The notes under the pieces are model-generated. The model saw only the letters and a list, made by a program, of their open reading frames with translations, made no database searches and was not told where the DNA came from. A stretch of 64,000 bases of DNA from Pseudomonas fluorescens (GTDB lineage Bacteria > Pseudomonadota > Gammaproteobacteria > Pseudomonadales > Pseudomonadaceae): assembly GCF_000968015.1 (NCBI RefSeq), contig NZ_LACH01000072.1, positions 79,401 to 143,400 on the forward strand, written 5' to 3'. Shown here in pieces: positions 53,717 through 61,349 of this stretch. Every line of letters starts with the position of its first letter. The stretch's first letter is position 1. Position numbers and translations under genes: made by a program.

Positions 53717-54022
53717 TTGCGCGGATACCGGAGGGGCGCGCTGACCCACCTACTAGAAAGCCGTGTTCAATGCCCGCTCGTGATTGTGGATCAGAGCCTG
53801 CCGGGACAGATTCAAGGCATCGAGTTTATTGAAATGGTCCATAGTAAATGGCCCATCATCCGTTCCATTCTCACTTCCGACTATCTGACCGATCCTATCC
53901 AAGTGCCGGTTTCTACGATCTATTTGCATAGGTCATGGTCACTGGATGACCTTGTTATCGCGGTGGCTACCGTGCTTCAGCCTGACCATCCGGTATATAA
54001 AACCACGGATTCAGCAGAATGA
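53717..54022 (+). pseudogene. C-terminal piece of a response-regulator receiver domain
   Basis: The 101-codon frame holds PLVIVDQSLPGQIQGIEFIE, the phospho-Asp region, then WPIIRSILTSDYL and a YLHRSWSLDDLVIAVATVL end, the order of a receiver domain. The first beta-strands with the acidic pair are missing, and upstream frames are broken. The usual Lys before Pro is replaced (HRSW), so it is unlikely to signal. Confidence 0.5.
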
Positions 54023-54038
54023 TTCGCAGGCATTCCCC

Positions 54039-54128
54039 ATGAGCGAGAAGTGCTTTATCGGCCTCCTTTTAGTGTTGAGTTCTATATGGATCGCCATTGT
54101 TTGGGGCGTGACGTATTGGCTGTCCTGA
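54039..54128 (+). CDS. 29-residue single-helix membrane protein
   Basis: The frame begins MSEKCFIGLLLVLSSIWIAI and ends VTYWLS, one Trp-rich transmembrane helix with a short polar head. GCAGG lies 8 nt upstream. It starts 17 nt after the receiver-like fragment. Family and partner are unknown. Confidence 0.45.
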   Translation: MSEKCFIGLLLVLSSIWIAIVWGVTYWLS

Positions 54129-54477
54129 ACTCCGCCATTAAAGGACGAGCTGTGCAAGGCATCAAATCTCATCAGTTCCGCAGCAAAGCGGTGTAATCGT
54201 CAGTTTTTTCGTTCGTCTGTCTCCTAGTTTCGCGTACAGGAGTGAGGCTATTTCTGCGTGAATGCCATGCGCATTACATAATTCGTATATGTATTTTTCC
54301 GAATATCTCTAAAGGTTTCTGCCGAGTGAATCTCCTGCTAACCCAGAAATTATGGGCATTTTCCCGTTTCTGCTCGGCATAAGTTGGGCTATCGCGGAAT
54401 CATTCTGTCGCAGAAGCTTTACCTTCTATGCGAGAAAACATATATTCGTTAAACCGCATATGAGCTGAGGCTTCACA
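54129..54477. promoter_or_regulatory. Probable ars promoter region
   Basis: No frame. Two AT-rich dyads precede the ars genes: ATTCG-N14-CGAAT (54281-54304) and CATAT-N14-ATATG (54439-54462). The second lies 15 bp before the first ars start. ArsR proteins bind AT-rich dyads of this kind, so either could be the operator. No clear -35/-10 pair is assigned. Confidence 0.45.
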
Positions 54478-54891
54478 ATGACCAGCAAAGCCCGTGTCTT
54501 GTTCGTCTGTACTGCAAACGCTGCACGCTCCCAGTTGGCCCAAGCGTTGCTGAGGCATACCGATTCGGAGCATTTCGAGGCGTTCAGCGCCGGCACAACT
54601 CCGACTCAAGTAGATCCGCGCACCTTCGAGGCGCTTTCCCACATCGGTGTGAGCACTGAAGGATTACGTAGCAAGTCGATAGACGAGTTTCGTGGTGAGC
54701 GTTTCGATTACGTCATCACCTTGTGTGATAAAGCCGCAGCGGAATGCCTGTCTTTACCTGGAGCCGGTGAGGCATTGGCCTGGAGTTTTGAGGACCCGGT
54801 GACCAGTACCAAACCCGATGCCTTCCGTCACACCCTTCACGAAATTCATGAGCGCATCAAGATGTTCGTCTTGGTCAAAAACAAACACTGA
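54478..54891 (+). CDS. arsC: Low-molecular-weight phosphatase-type arsenate reductase, copy 1
   Basis: This cytoplasmic enzyme reduces As(V) to As(III). The 137-residue product has the P-loop CTANAARS (Cys11, Arg17) and Cys83 and Cys90 spaced by seven, the triad needed for thioredoxin-coupled reduction, plus a C-terminal DPV...HEI segment. It is the first gene of the ars operon, 8 nt before arsR, and differs substantially from the ArsC at 55299. Confidence 0.82.
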   Translation: MTSKARVLFVCTANAARSQLAQALLRHTDSEHFEAFSAGTTPTQVDPRTFEALSHIGVSTEGLRSKSIDEFRGERFDYVITLCDKAAAECLSLPGAGEALAWSFEDPVTSTKPDAFRHTLHEIHERIKMFVLVKNKH

Positions 54892-54899
54892 GAAACGAT

Positions 54900-55271
54900 A
54901 TGGCTGACCATCTGACACCGACCACTGTTTTCAAATGCCTGGCTGACGACACTCGGGTGCGCACGATGATGCTCATCACTCGTGAAGGAGAGCTTTGTGT
55001 TTGCGAGCTGACCTGCGCGTTGAATGAGAGTCAGCCGAAAGTCTCCAGACACCTCGCGCAGCTGCGCAGTTGCGGTCTGTTGTCGGACCGTCGGCAAGGT
55101 CAATGGGTGTATTACCGACTGCACCCGAATCTCCCCGATTGGGTCCATCAAGTGCTGACCACTGTGCTTGAAAGCAACAAGCATTGGTTGAGCCCTGACG
55201 CCAAACGCCTTGATGAAATGGGCGACCGTCCTGAACGGGCACTCGCCTGCTGTGAAAGCTCGATAGCCTGA
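54900..55271 (+). CDS. arsR: ArsR-family metalloregulator
   Basis: This 123-residue winged-helix repressor is released by As(III). It has ELCVCELT, whose Cys pair is the classic As(III) site, followed by the recognition helix ESQPKVSRHLAQL and the wing GQWVYYRLHP. It is embedded between the two arsC genes. The Cys/Ser C-terminus (ACCESSIA) adds another Cys pair. Confidence 0.92.
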   Translation: MADHLTPTTVFKCLADDTRVRTMMLITREGELCVCELTCALNESQPKVSRHLAQLRSCGLLSDRRQGQWVYYRLHPNLPDWVHQVLTTVLESNKHWLSPDAKRLDEMGDRPERALACCESSIA

Positions 55272-55298
55272 TTCCGCCTTCGACTACGAGATCGCTCG

Positions 55299-55769
55299 AT
55301 GAAAATCCTGTTCCTCTGCACTGCCAATAGCTGTCGCAGCATCCTCTGTGAAGCGGTCTTCAATCACTTGGCACCGGAAGGCATGAAAGCCTACAGCGCG
55401 GGCAGTCAGCCCAAAGGCGAAGTGCATCCGCTGAGTCTCAAGACGTTGGAAAACGCTGGTATGTCGACGCTCGGGCTGTTCAGTAAGTCCAGCGATGTCC
55501 ATGTGAATTTGGCACCTGATTTCGTCATCACGGTGTGCGACAAGGCAGCTGGTGAAGCCTGCCCGGTATTTTTTGGACCCGCCACCAAAGCCCACTGGGG
55601 GCTGGCGGACCCTTCGGAATACCACGGAACTCAAGAAGAGATCGAGGCGGCTTTTGAAGCCACCTTGGAGCAGGTCAGAACCCGTATTGAGGCCTTCCTG
55701 GCCTTACCGCTTGCGCAACTGAGTGCCGAACAGCTCAAGGCAGAGCTGGCCCTGATTGGCACGCTGTAA
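55299..55769 (+). CDS. arsC: Arsenate reductase, copy 2
   Basis: This 156-residue LMW-phosphatase-fold reductase has P-loop CTANSCRS (Cys7, Arg13) and Cys residues in VCDKAAGEACPVF, then HWGLADPSEYHG. It is the typical pseudomonad ArsC2 upstream of the arsenite exporter. It ends 17 nt before acr3. Confidence 0.9.
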   Translation: MKILFLCTANSCRSILCEAVFNHLAPEGMKAYSAGSQPKGEVHPLSLKTLENAGMSTLGLFSKSSDVHVNLAPDFVITVCDKAAGEACPVFFGPATKAHWGLADPSEYHGTQEEIEAAFEATLEQVRTRIEAFLALPLAQLSAEQLKAELALIGTL

Positions 55770-55786
55770 CCACAGGAGCAATGATC

Positions 55787-56860
55787 ATGAGTAAAAGCCG
55801 CCTTTCCTTCCTGGACCGATACCTGACCCTGTGGATTTTTCTCGCCATGGCCTTGGGCATCGGTTTGGGGAGCCTGTTCGAAGGCTGGCCGCAGTGGCTC
55901 AACAGTCTTTCTGTGGGCACAACCAACGTCCCCATTGCTATCGGCTTGATGGTGATGATGTATCCGCCTCTGGCCAAGGTTCGTTATGAGGAACTGCCGG
56001 AAGTCTTCAAGGACAAGCGCATCCTCGTTTTGTCTTTGGTCCAGAACTGGGTCATTGGCCCGGTGTTGATGTTCGCACTGGCGATCATCTTCTTGCGGGA
56101 CCAGCCGGAATACATGACCGGCCTGATCCTGATCGGCTTGGCGCGTTGCATCGCGATGGTGCTGGTCTGGAATCAGATCGCGGGTGGCAACAATCAGTAC
56201 GTCGCTGGGCTGGTGGCGTTCAACAGCATCTTCCAGATCCTGTTTTTCAGCGTGTATGCCTGGATCTTTCTGGGGCTATTGCCGCCGCTGTTCGGGCTGG
56301 AAGGCAGTGTGATTGAGACCAGCTTTGTCAGCATTGCCGAGTCGGTCCTGATCTACCTGGGTGTGCCGTTCCTGGCAGGCTTCCTGACCCGCAAGATTCT
56401 CATCGCCCGTAAAGGTGAAGCCTGGTTTCAGGAGCGCTTCATTCCAAAGATCAGCCCGCTAACGCTGGTGGCGCTGCTACTGACTATCGTGGCCATGTTC
56501 AGCCTCAAAGGGGATGTGGTGCTGCAATTGCCGCTGGATGTATTGCGCATTGCGATCCCTCTGACGATCTACTTCGTGGTGATGTTTTTCATTAGCTTCT
56601 GGATGGGCAAGCTGCTCAAGGCTGACTATCCGCGCACCACCGCATTGGCTTTCACAGCTGCAAGCAACAACTTCGAACTGGCGATTGCCGTGGCCATTGC
56701 CACTTTCGGCCTGGCTTCCCCGGTCGCTTTCGCCACGGTGATTGGTCCGCTGGTGGAAGTGCCGGTACTGATTTCCCTGGTCGGTGTGGCCCTCTGGTTG
56801 AAACGCCGCTGGTTCGATGAATCCAAAAGCGCCGTTGCGCAGGACAAAGACTATGTTTGA
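55787..56860 (+). CDS. acr3: Acr3-family arsenite exporter
   Basis: This is a ten-helix inner-membrane As(OH)3 efflux permease. The 357-residue product contains GLILIGLARCIAMVLVWNQ, with the conserved Cys of the pathway, and FTAASNNFELAIAVAIATFG. ATG 55787 has AGGAG 8 nt upstream, whereas ATG 55781 would be only 2 nt away. It overlaps arsH by 8 nt. Confidence 0.93.
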   Translation: MSKSRLSFLDRYLTLWIFLAMALGIGLGSLFEGWPQWLNSLSVGTTNVPIAIGLMVMMYPPLAKVRYEELPEVFKDKRILVLSLVQNWVIGPVLMFALAIIFLRDQPEYMTGLILIGLARCIAMVLVWNQIAGGNNQYVAGLVAFNSIFQILFFSVYAWIFLGLLPPLFGLEGSVIETSFVSIAESVLIYLGVPFLAGFLTRKILIARKGEAWFQERFIPKISPLTLVALLLTIVAMFSLKGDVVLQLPLDVLRIAIPLTIYFVVMFFISFWMGKLLKADYPRTTALAFTAASNNFELAIAVAIATFGLASPVAFATVIGPLVEVPVLISLVGVALWLKRRWFDESKSAVAQDKDYV

Positions 56861-57569
56861 TGACCATCTCCCTCAACTCGATACCGAACTGGTTGATCTC
56901 CCATCGGCTGACAAACTAGGCATTGAGAAGACCTCCACCCACAAGCCGCGTATTTTGCTGCTGTACGGATCGACCCGTGAGCGCTCCTTCAGTCGCCTGC
57001 TGGTCGAGGAGGCCGCTCGACTGCTGGAGCACTTCGGCGCCGAGGTGCGGATTTTCAATCCGTCAGGTTTGCCGCTGCCAGATGACGCCCCCGACGATCA
57101 TCCTCGTGTGAAGGAACTGCGCGAGCTGATGCTGTGGTCCGAGGGGCAGGTCTGGTGCTCTCCAGAACGTCACGGCTCCATGAGCGCAGTGTTCAAGGCT
57201 CAGATCGACTGGGTGCCGCTGGCCATGGGCGCGGTACGCCCGACCCAAGGCAAAACCCTTGCCGTCATGCAGGTGTGCGGCGGTTCGCAGTCATTCAACG
57301 TGGTCAATCAGCTGCGAGTGCTGGGACGTTGGATGCGCATGTTCACCATCCCCAACCAATCCTCTGTGCCGAAGGCCTATATGGAATTCGACGACAACGG
57401 CCGGATGAAGCCTTCTCCGTTCTACGACCGTGTCGTTGATGTGATGGAAGAGTTGGTGAAATTCACGCTGCTGCTTCGCGACCGTCAGGACTATCTGGTG
57501 GATCGTTATTCCGAACGCAAAGAGTCAGCGGAAGAACTCATGAAACGTGTCAATCAGCGCTCCATCTGA
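56853..57569 (+). CDS. arsH: ArsH NADPH-dependent FMN reductase
   Basis: ArsH oxidises trivalent organoarsenicals to less toxic pentavalent forms. The 238-residue product has the flavodoxin-like phosphate loop YGSTRERSFSR and SPERHGSMSAVFKAQIDW, both typical. ATG 56853 inside the end of acr3 is chosen because the protein then starts as in the family (MFDDHLPQLD). Confidence 0.93.
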   Translation: MFDDHLPQLDTELVDLPSADKLGIEKTSTHKPRILLLYGSTRERSFSRLLVEEAARLLEHFGAEVRIFNPSGLPLPDDAPDDHPRVKELRELMLWSEGQVWCSPERHGSMSAVFKAQIDWVPLAMGAVRPTQGKTLAVMQVCGGSQSFNVVNQLRVLGRWMRMFTIPNQSSVPKAYMEFDDNGRMKPSPFYDRVVDVMEELVKFTLLLRDRQDYLVDRYSERKESAEELMKRVNQRSI

Positions 57570-57581
57570 GGATTTTTCACC

Positions 57582-58094
57582 GTGCAACAACACCCATATT
57601 CCGTACTACCCCTGGCACAGTTTAATGGCCAATTGATCTTCACCCCGTGCCCGGGCACGAAGGGCACCCGGCCTTTCGAGGCGTTGCAAACCCTTAAGGA
57701 TGCAGGCGCATCGGCGTTGCTGACGCTGATGCCGACCGAGGAGCTGCTCCAGAACGAGATCGACCTGCTGCCCGAAGAGTGCCAAATGCTCGGCATCGAG
57801 TGGTTTCACCTGCCCGTAGAAGATGATCAAGCGCCTGGCGAAGCATTCAAAGCCGCATGGGAGCAGCACCATCCGCGACTCAAGCAGCTGCTGACCGAAG
57901 GGAAAACCATCGCCATCCATTGCAAGGGCGGCTCGGGCCGTACCGGTTTGGTCGCCGCTCAACTGTTGATCGAGAGTGGTGTGCCATTCAGCGATGCCAT
58001 CCGCGATGTTCAGTCGTTGCGTCCACGCGCCATTCAACATCCTGCCCATATCGAATACATAGGCCAGTTCGACACCCAGTCGAACTCCCACTGA
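57582..58094 (+). CDS. Dual-specificity/tyrosine phosphatase-like protein in the ars operon
   Basis: The 170-residue product has the Cys phosphatase loop HCKGGSGRTG near residue 113 and an upstream WPD-like Asp (VEDDQAPG). These mark a DSP-fold enzyme distinct from the LMW-type ArsC. The start is GTG 57582, 12 nt after arsH, and it is followed by gapdh and arsJ. Similar genes sit in ars clusters of other pseudomonads, but the substrate is not known to me. Confidence 0.82.
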   Translation: MQQHPYSVLPLAQFNGQLIFTPCPGTKGTRPFEALQTLKDAGASALLTLMPTEELLQNEIDLLPEECQMLGIEWFHLPVEDDQAPGEAFKAAWEQHHPRLKQLLTEGKTIAIHCKGGSGRTGLVAAQLLIESGVPFSDAIRDVQSLRPRAIQHPAHIEYIGQFDTQSNSH

Positions 58095-58117
58095 CTACAG
58101 ATACAGAGCACAACAAC

Positions 58118-59122
58118 ATGACTATCAAAGTTGGCATCAATGGTTTTGGTCGGATCGGTCGCCTCGCTCTGCGAGCAGCCTGGAGCTGGCCAGAGTTTGA
58201 GTTCGTGCAGATCAACGATCCGGCAGGCGATGCAGTAACCCATGCGCACCTGATCAACTTCGACTCTGTGCATGGTCGTTGGCACAACGAAGCCAGCGCA
58301 GAAGGTGATCAGGTGGTGATTGGCGGCAAGCGCATCAAGGTGACCGCGAACAAAGCGATTGCCGACACCGATTGGTCGGGCTGCGATCTGGTGATTGAAG
58401 CTAGCGGCAAGATGAAAACCGTGGCGGTGTTGCAGGCCTACCTGGATCAGGGCGTTAAGCGTGTGGTGGTCTGCGCCCCCGTGAAGGAAAAAGGCGCGTT
58501 GAACGTCGTCATGGGCGTCAACCATCAGCTGTTCAATGCGGCGGAACATCGCATCGTCACTGCGGCGTCGTGCACCACCAACTGTCTCGCGCCAGTGGTG
58601 AAAGTCATCCACGAGAAGCTGGGCATTCGCCACGGTTCGATCACCACTATCCACGACCTGACCAACACTCAGAGCATCCTCGATCAACCGCACAAGGATC
58701 TGCGTCGGGCGCGTGCTTCCGGCATGAGTCTGATTCCAACCAGTACCGGCTCGGCTACCGCCATTGCCGAAATCTTCCCAGAGTTGCGTGGACGCCTGAA
58801 TGGTCACGCCGTACGCGTGCCGCTGGCCAACGCTTCGCTGACTGACTGTGTCTTTGAAGTTGAACGGGCCACTACTGTCGAAGAGGTAAATCAGTTCCTC
58901 AAGGACGCTTCCGAGAACGAGCTGAAAGACATTCTTGGATTCGAGGAGCGTCCACTGGTGTCCATCGACTACCGTACCGACCCTCGCTCATCGATTATCG
59001 ATGCGCTGTCGACCATGGTCATCAATGGCACCCAGGTCAAACTCTATGCTTGGTACGACAACGAATGGGGCTATGCCAACCGCACCGTCGAGCTGGCCAG
59101 AATGGTCGGTCTGGCAGTCTAA
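58118..59122 (+). CDS. Ars-operon glyceraldehyde-3-phosphate dehydrogenase
   Basis: The 334-residue product has the NAD motif INGFGRIGR and the catalytic SCTTNCLAPV with the active-site Cys. In ars clusters this GAPDH uses arsenate in place of phosphate to form 1-arseno-3-phosphoglycerate, the substrate exported by ArsJ. ATG 58118 is chosen from the family start; the open frame runs 261 nt further upstream into the phosphatase gene. Confidence 0.93.
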   Translation: MTIKVGINGFGRIGRLALRAAWSWPEFEFVQINDPAGDAVTHAHLINFDSVHGRWHNEASAEGDQVVIGGKRIKVTANKAIADTDWSGCDLVIEASGKMKTVAVLQAYLDQGVKRVVVCAPVKEKGALNVVMGVNHQLFNAAEHRIVTAASCTTNCLAPVVKVIHEKLGIRHGSITTIHDLTNTQSILDQPHKDLRRARASGMSLIPTSTGSATAIAEIFPELRGRLNGHAVRVPLANASLTDCVFEVERATTVEEVNQFLKDASENELKDILGFEERPLVSIDYRTDPRSSIIDALSTMVINGTQVKLYAWYDNEWGYANRTVELARMVGLAV

Positions 59123-59131
59123 GGAGCGGTC

Positions 59132-60352
59132 ATGAAAGCGTTGTCAGCCCTCGCTCCGGAAGTACGGCAGTACTTGCTCGTCACGGGTAACTATTGGGCC
59201 TTCACCCTCACCGACGGTGCCTTGCGCATGTTGGTGGTGTTGCACTTTCACGCGTTGGGCTACAGCCCACTGCAAATCGCGGCATTGTTTCTGTTTTACG
59301 AGCTCTTTGGCGTGATCACTAACTTGGTGGGTGGCTACCTCGGCGCTCGGCTGGGTCTGAACCGAACCATGAACATCGGGCTGGGCCTCCAGGTTGCAGC
59401 GCTGTTGATGCTGTCGGTTCCTGTGGCTTGGCTGACCATCCCTTGGGTGATGGGCGCTCAGGCGCTGTCGGGGATTGCCAAAGACCTGAACAAGATGAGC
59501 GCCAAAAGCTCCATCAAGCTTCTGGTTCCGGATGGGCAACAGGGCAAGCTCTACCAGTGGGTGGCGATCCTCACCGGCTCGAAGAACGCACTCAAGGGTG
59601 TCGGCTTCTTTCTTGGTGGAGCCTTGCTGGCACTCATCGGCTTCAAAGGCGCCTTGCTGGCCATGGCGGGTGTCCTGGCGCTGATCTGGATCAGCAGCTT
59701 GATCCTGTTGAAGAAGGACCTGGGCAAGGCCAAAGCCAAGCCAAAATTTCGCGACATCCTGTCCAAGAGCCGGGCGATCAATATCCTCTCAGCAGCCCGA
59801 ATGTTCCTGTTCGGCGCCCGCGATGTCTGGTTTGTAGTGGCCTTGCCGGTGTACCTGAGCAGCGTCTTCGGCTGGGACTTCTGGAAGGTTGGCGGCTTCC
59901 TTGCTGCCTGGGTAATTGGCTACGGCATCGTGCAGTCTTTCGCGCCTAACATTACCGGTAAGAAACGTGGACACGTACCGGATGGTCGTGCGGCATTTCT
60001 GTGGGCACTGGCTCTGGCAGGCTTGCCTGCGGCCATTGCGCTCGGGTTGAACACTGGTTTGTCGCAGCAGACGGTGCTGCTTGGCGGGTTGATGGTCTTT
60101 GGTGCGCTGTTCGCGGTGAACTCATCGCTGCACAGCTACCTGATCGTGTCCTATGCCAAGGAAGACGGTGTGTCGCTGGATGTGGGCTTTTACTACATGT
60201 CCAACGCCATGGGCCGGCTCATCGGCACGGTGCTCTCCGGCTGGGTTTATCAGGTGTATGGGCTGGGTGCGTGCCTATGGATATCGAGCGCCTTCGTGCT
60301 GCTCGCAGCACTGATTTCTATCGGGTTACCCAGGCATGCCGAAGCGATGTGA
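59132..60352 (+). CDS. arsJ: ArsJ organoarsenical efflux permease
   Basis: This 406-residue MFS protein of about 12 helices lies directly after the ars GAPDH (9 nt). The pair confers arsenate resistance by exporting 1-arseno-3-phosphoglycerate, which then falls apart outside. Recognisable parts include YWAFTLTDGALRMLVVLHFH and GIAKDLNKMSAKSSIK. It is the last gene of the operon. Confidence 0.9.
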   Translation: MKALSALAPEVRQYLLVTGNYWAFTLTDGALRMLVVLHFHALGYSPLQIAALFLFYELFGVITNLVGGYLGARLGLNRTMNIGLGLQVAALLMLSVPVAWLTIPWVMGAQALSGIAKDLNKMSAKSSIKLLVPDGQQGKLYQWVAILTGSKNALKGVGFFLGGALLALIGFKGALLAMAGVLALIWISSLILLKKDLGKAKAKPKFRDILSKSRAINILSAARMFLFGARDVWFVVALPVYLSSVFGWDFWKVGGFLAAWVIGYGIVQSFAPNITGKKRGHVPDGRAAFLWALALAGLPAAIALGLNTGLSQQTVLLGGLMVFGALFAVNSSLHSYLIVSYAKEDGVSLDVGFYYMSNAMGRLIGTVLSGWVYQVYGLGACLWISSAFVLLAALISIGLPRHAEAM

Positions 60353-60799
60353 CGCCGCTCTGAAAGTGGCTTTGATCCAATCGCTACCGGCAGCCAGGCA
60401 TTGAGGCAAGGCAGGCAAGTGTGGAAGCAAGTCATGAACCGGTTCACAAGCGTCTTAACTGTTTCATCTGTTTTGTTCTCCGTACTGCTAAGTAGTGGCG
60501 CCGATTAAAAAGAATCAACACCTACCTAAATAGATTTCAGTTTTTGTCGTTGCTTATGCATAAGCCCAATCATCCATTTCCCATGTCATTCCGGTACTCG
60601 ATTGTCAGGATGATGTAACAATTTTGCCGCTAAGAGTGACCTGGTGAGCCATCTGATGGCTATCGTGCCGATGCTTATTGTCCTAATCGTGCTCACTTAC
60701 AGTGGAGCACCTTACGAGATAGTAATCTTGGTGGCAGCTTCCTGAAAGGTATCATTGGTTATTCTCTAGTCAGAAGTTAGTGAGAACCAGGAGATAATC
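60353..60799 (+). promoter_or_regulatory. Gap with a CTTAC-N6-GTAAT box before DUF2790 gene 4
   Basis: No gene. The dyad CTTAC-GAGATA-GTAAT (60711-60726) is one base off ATTAC-N6-GTAAT and lies 74 bp before the ATG at 60800. No clear terminator for arsJ is visible. Confidence 0.5.
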
Positions 60800-61132
60800 A
60801 TGAAAACATTCAAAGCAATTTTTGCTGTCACTATTTTGGCCTTGTCGTCATTGGCCATGGCTGAGGGAGGCGGTGATCGCGTTTATGGTCGGATGATGCA
60901 AGAGAACCAACAGGCGATGGAGCAATTCGCCTTAAAAAATGGTAAGTCCATCCCTGAAATTGTTCATTATGAATATGGTATGAACCTCGATATTCAGAAA
61001 GTCGTCAGTGTCACGCAAGCCAACAAAACCTGTAGTGTTGCACCTTCTCGCATGACCTATGAAGACTCGACTGGCAAGCTCAATACCGTGGAGTACAAGG
61101 TTATGGGTACCAACTGCCCGCATGGAAGCTAG
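60800..61132 (+). CDS. DUF2790 secreted small protein
   Basis: The 110-residue product has a signal peptide ending SLAMA, then EGGGDRVYGRMMQENQQAME, YEYGMNLDIQKVVSV, a Cys, SRMTYEDSTGKLNTVEY and a final Cys. It is the most complete of the four family members here. An AGGAG ribosome site lies 8 nt before ATG 60800. It precedes an oprD-like gene, as the copy at 50308 faces one. Confidence 0.87.
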   Translation: MKTFKAIFAVTILALSSLAMAEGGGDRVYGRMMQENQQAMEQFALKNGKSIPEIVHYEYGMNLDIQKVVSVTQANKTCSVAPSRMTYEDSTGKLNTVEYKVMGTNCPHGS

Positions 61133-61192
61133 GTCAATGGAGTCTATCTGCATCTGATTTTTCGGTATAGAGTTAAATCTGCTTTCTGTTTG

Positions 61193-61208
61193 CTGACATA
61201 GAAGTAAT
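61193..61208 (+). promoter_or_regulatory. CopR-like box CTGACA-N5-GTAAT
   Basis: CTGACATAGAAGTAAT lies between the DUF2790 gene and the second oprD. It matches the CTGACA-N5-GTAAT copper-responsive CopR site of P. aeruginosa as I recall it. Copper genes follow at the right edge. Confidence 0.45.
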
Positions 61209-61252
61209 TTTCAGGTCACGCTGGAGTTATCTTTTATATGAAATTATGTCTG

Positions 61253-61289
61253 CCGGCACGTAGGGGGAATACCTACGTGCCGGTGGCTT
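61253..61289 (+). terminator. Terminator after DUF2790 gene 4
   Basis: CCGGCACGTAGG and CCTACGTGCCGG form a perfect 12-bp stem with an 8-nt loop (61265-61271 region), followed by TGGCTTTTT. Confidence 0.88.
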
Positions 61290-61349
61290 TTTATAATGAT
61301 AAAAATATTTCATAAAGAAACTCTGCCAAGCTAAAGCCTGGAGTGTTAA

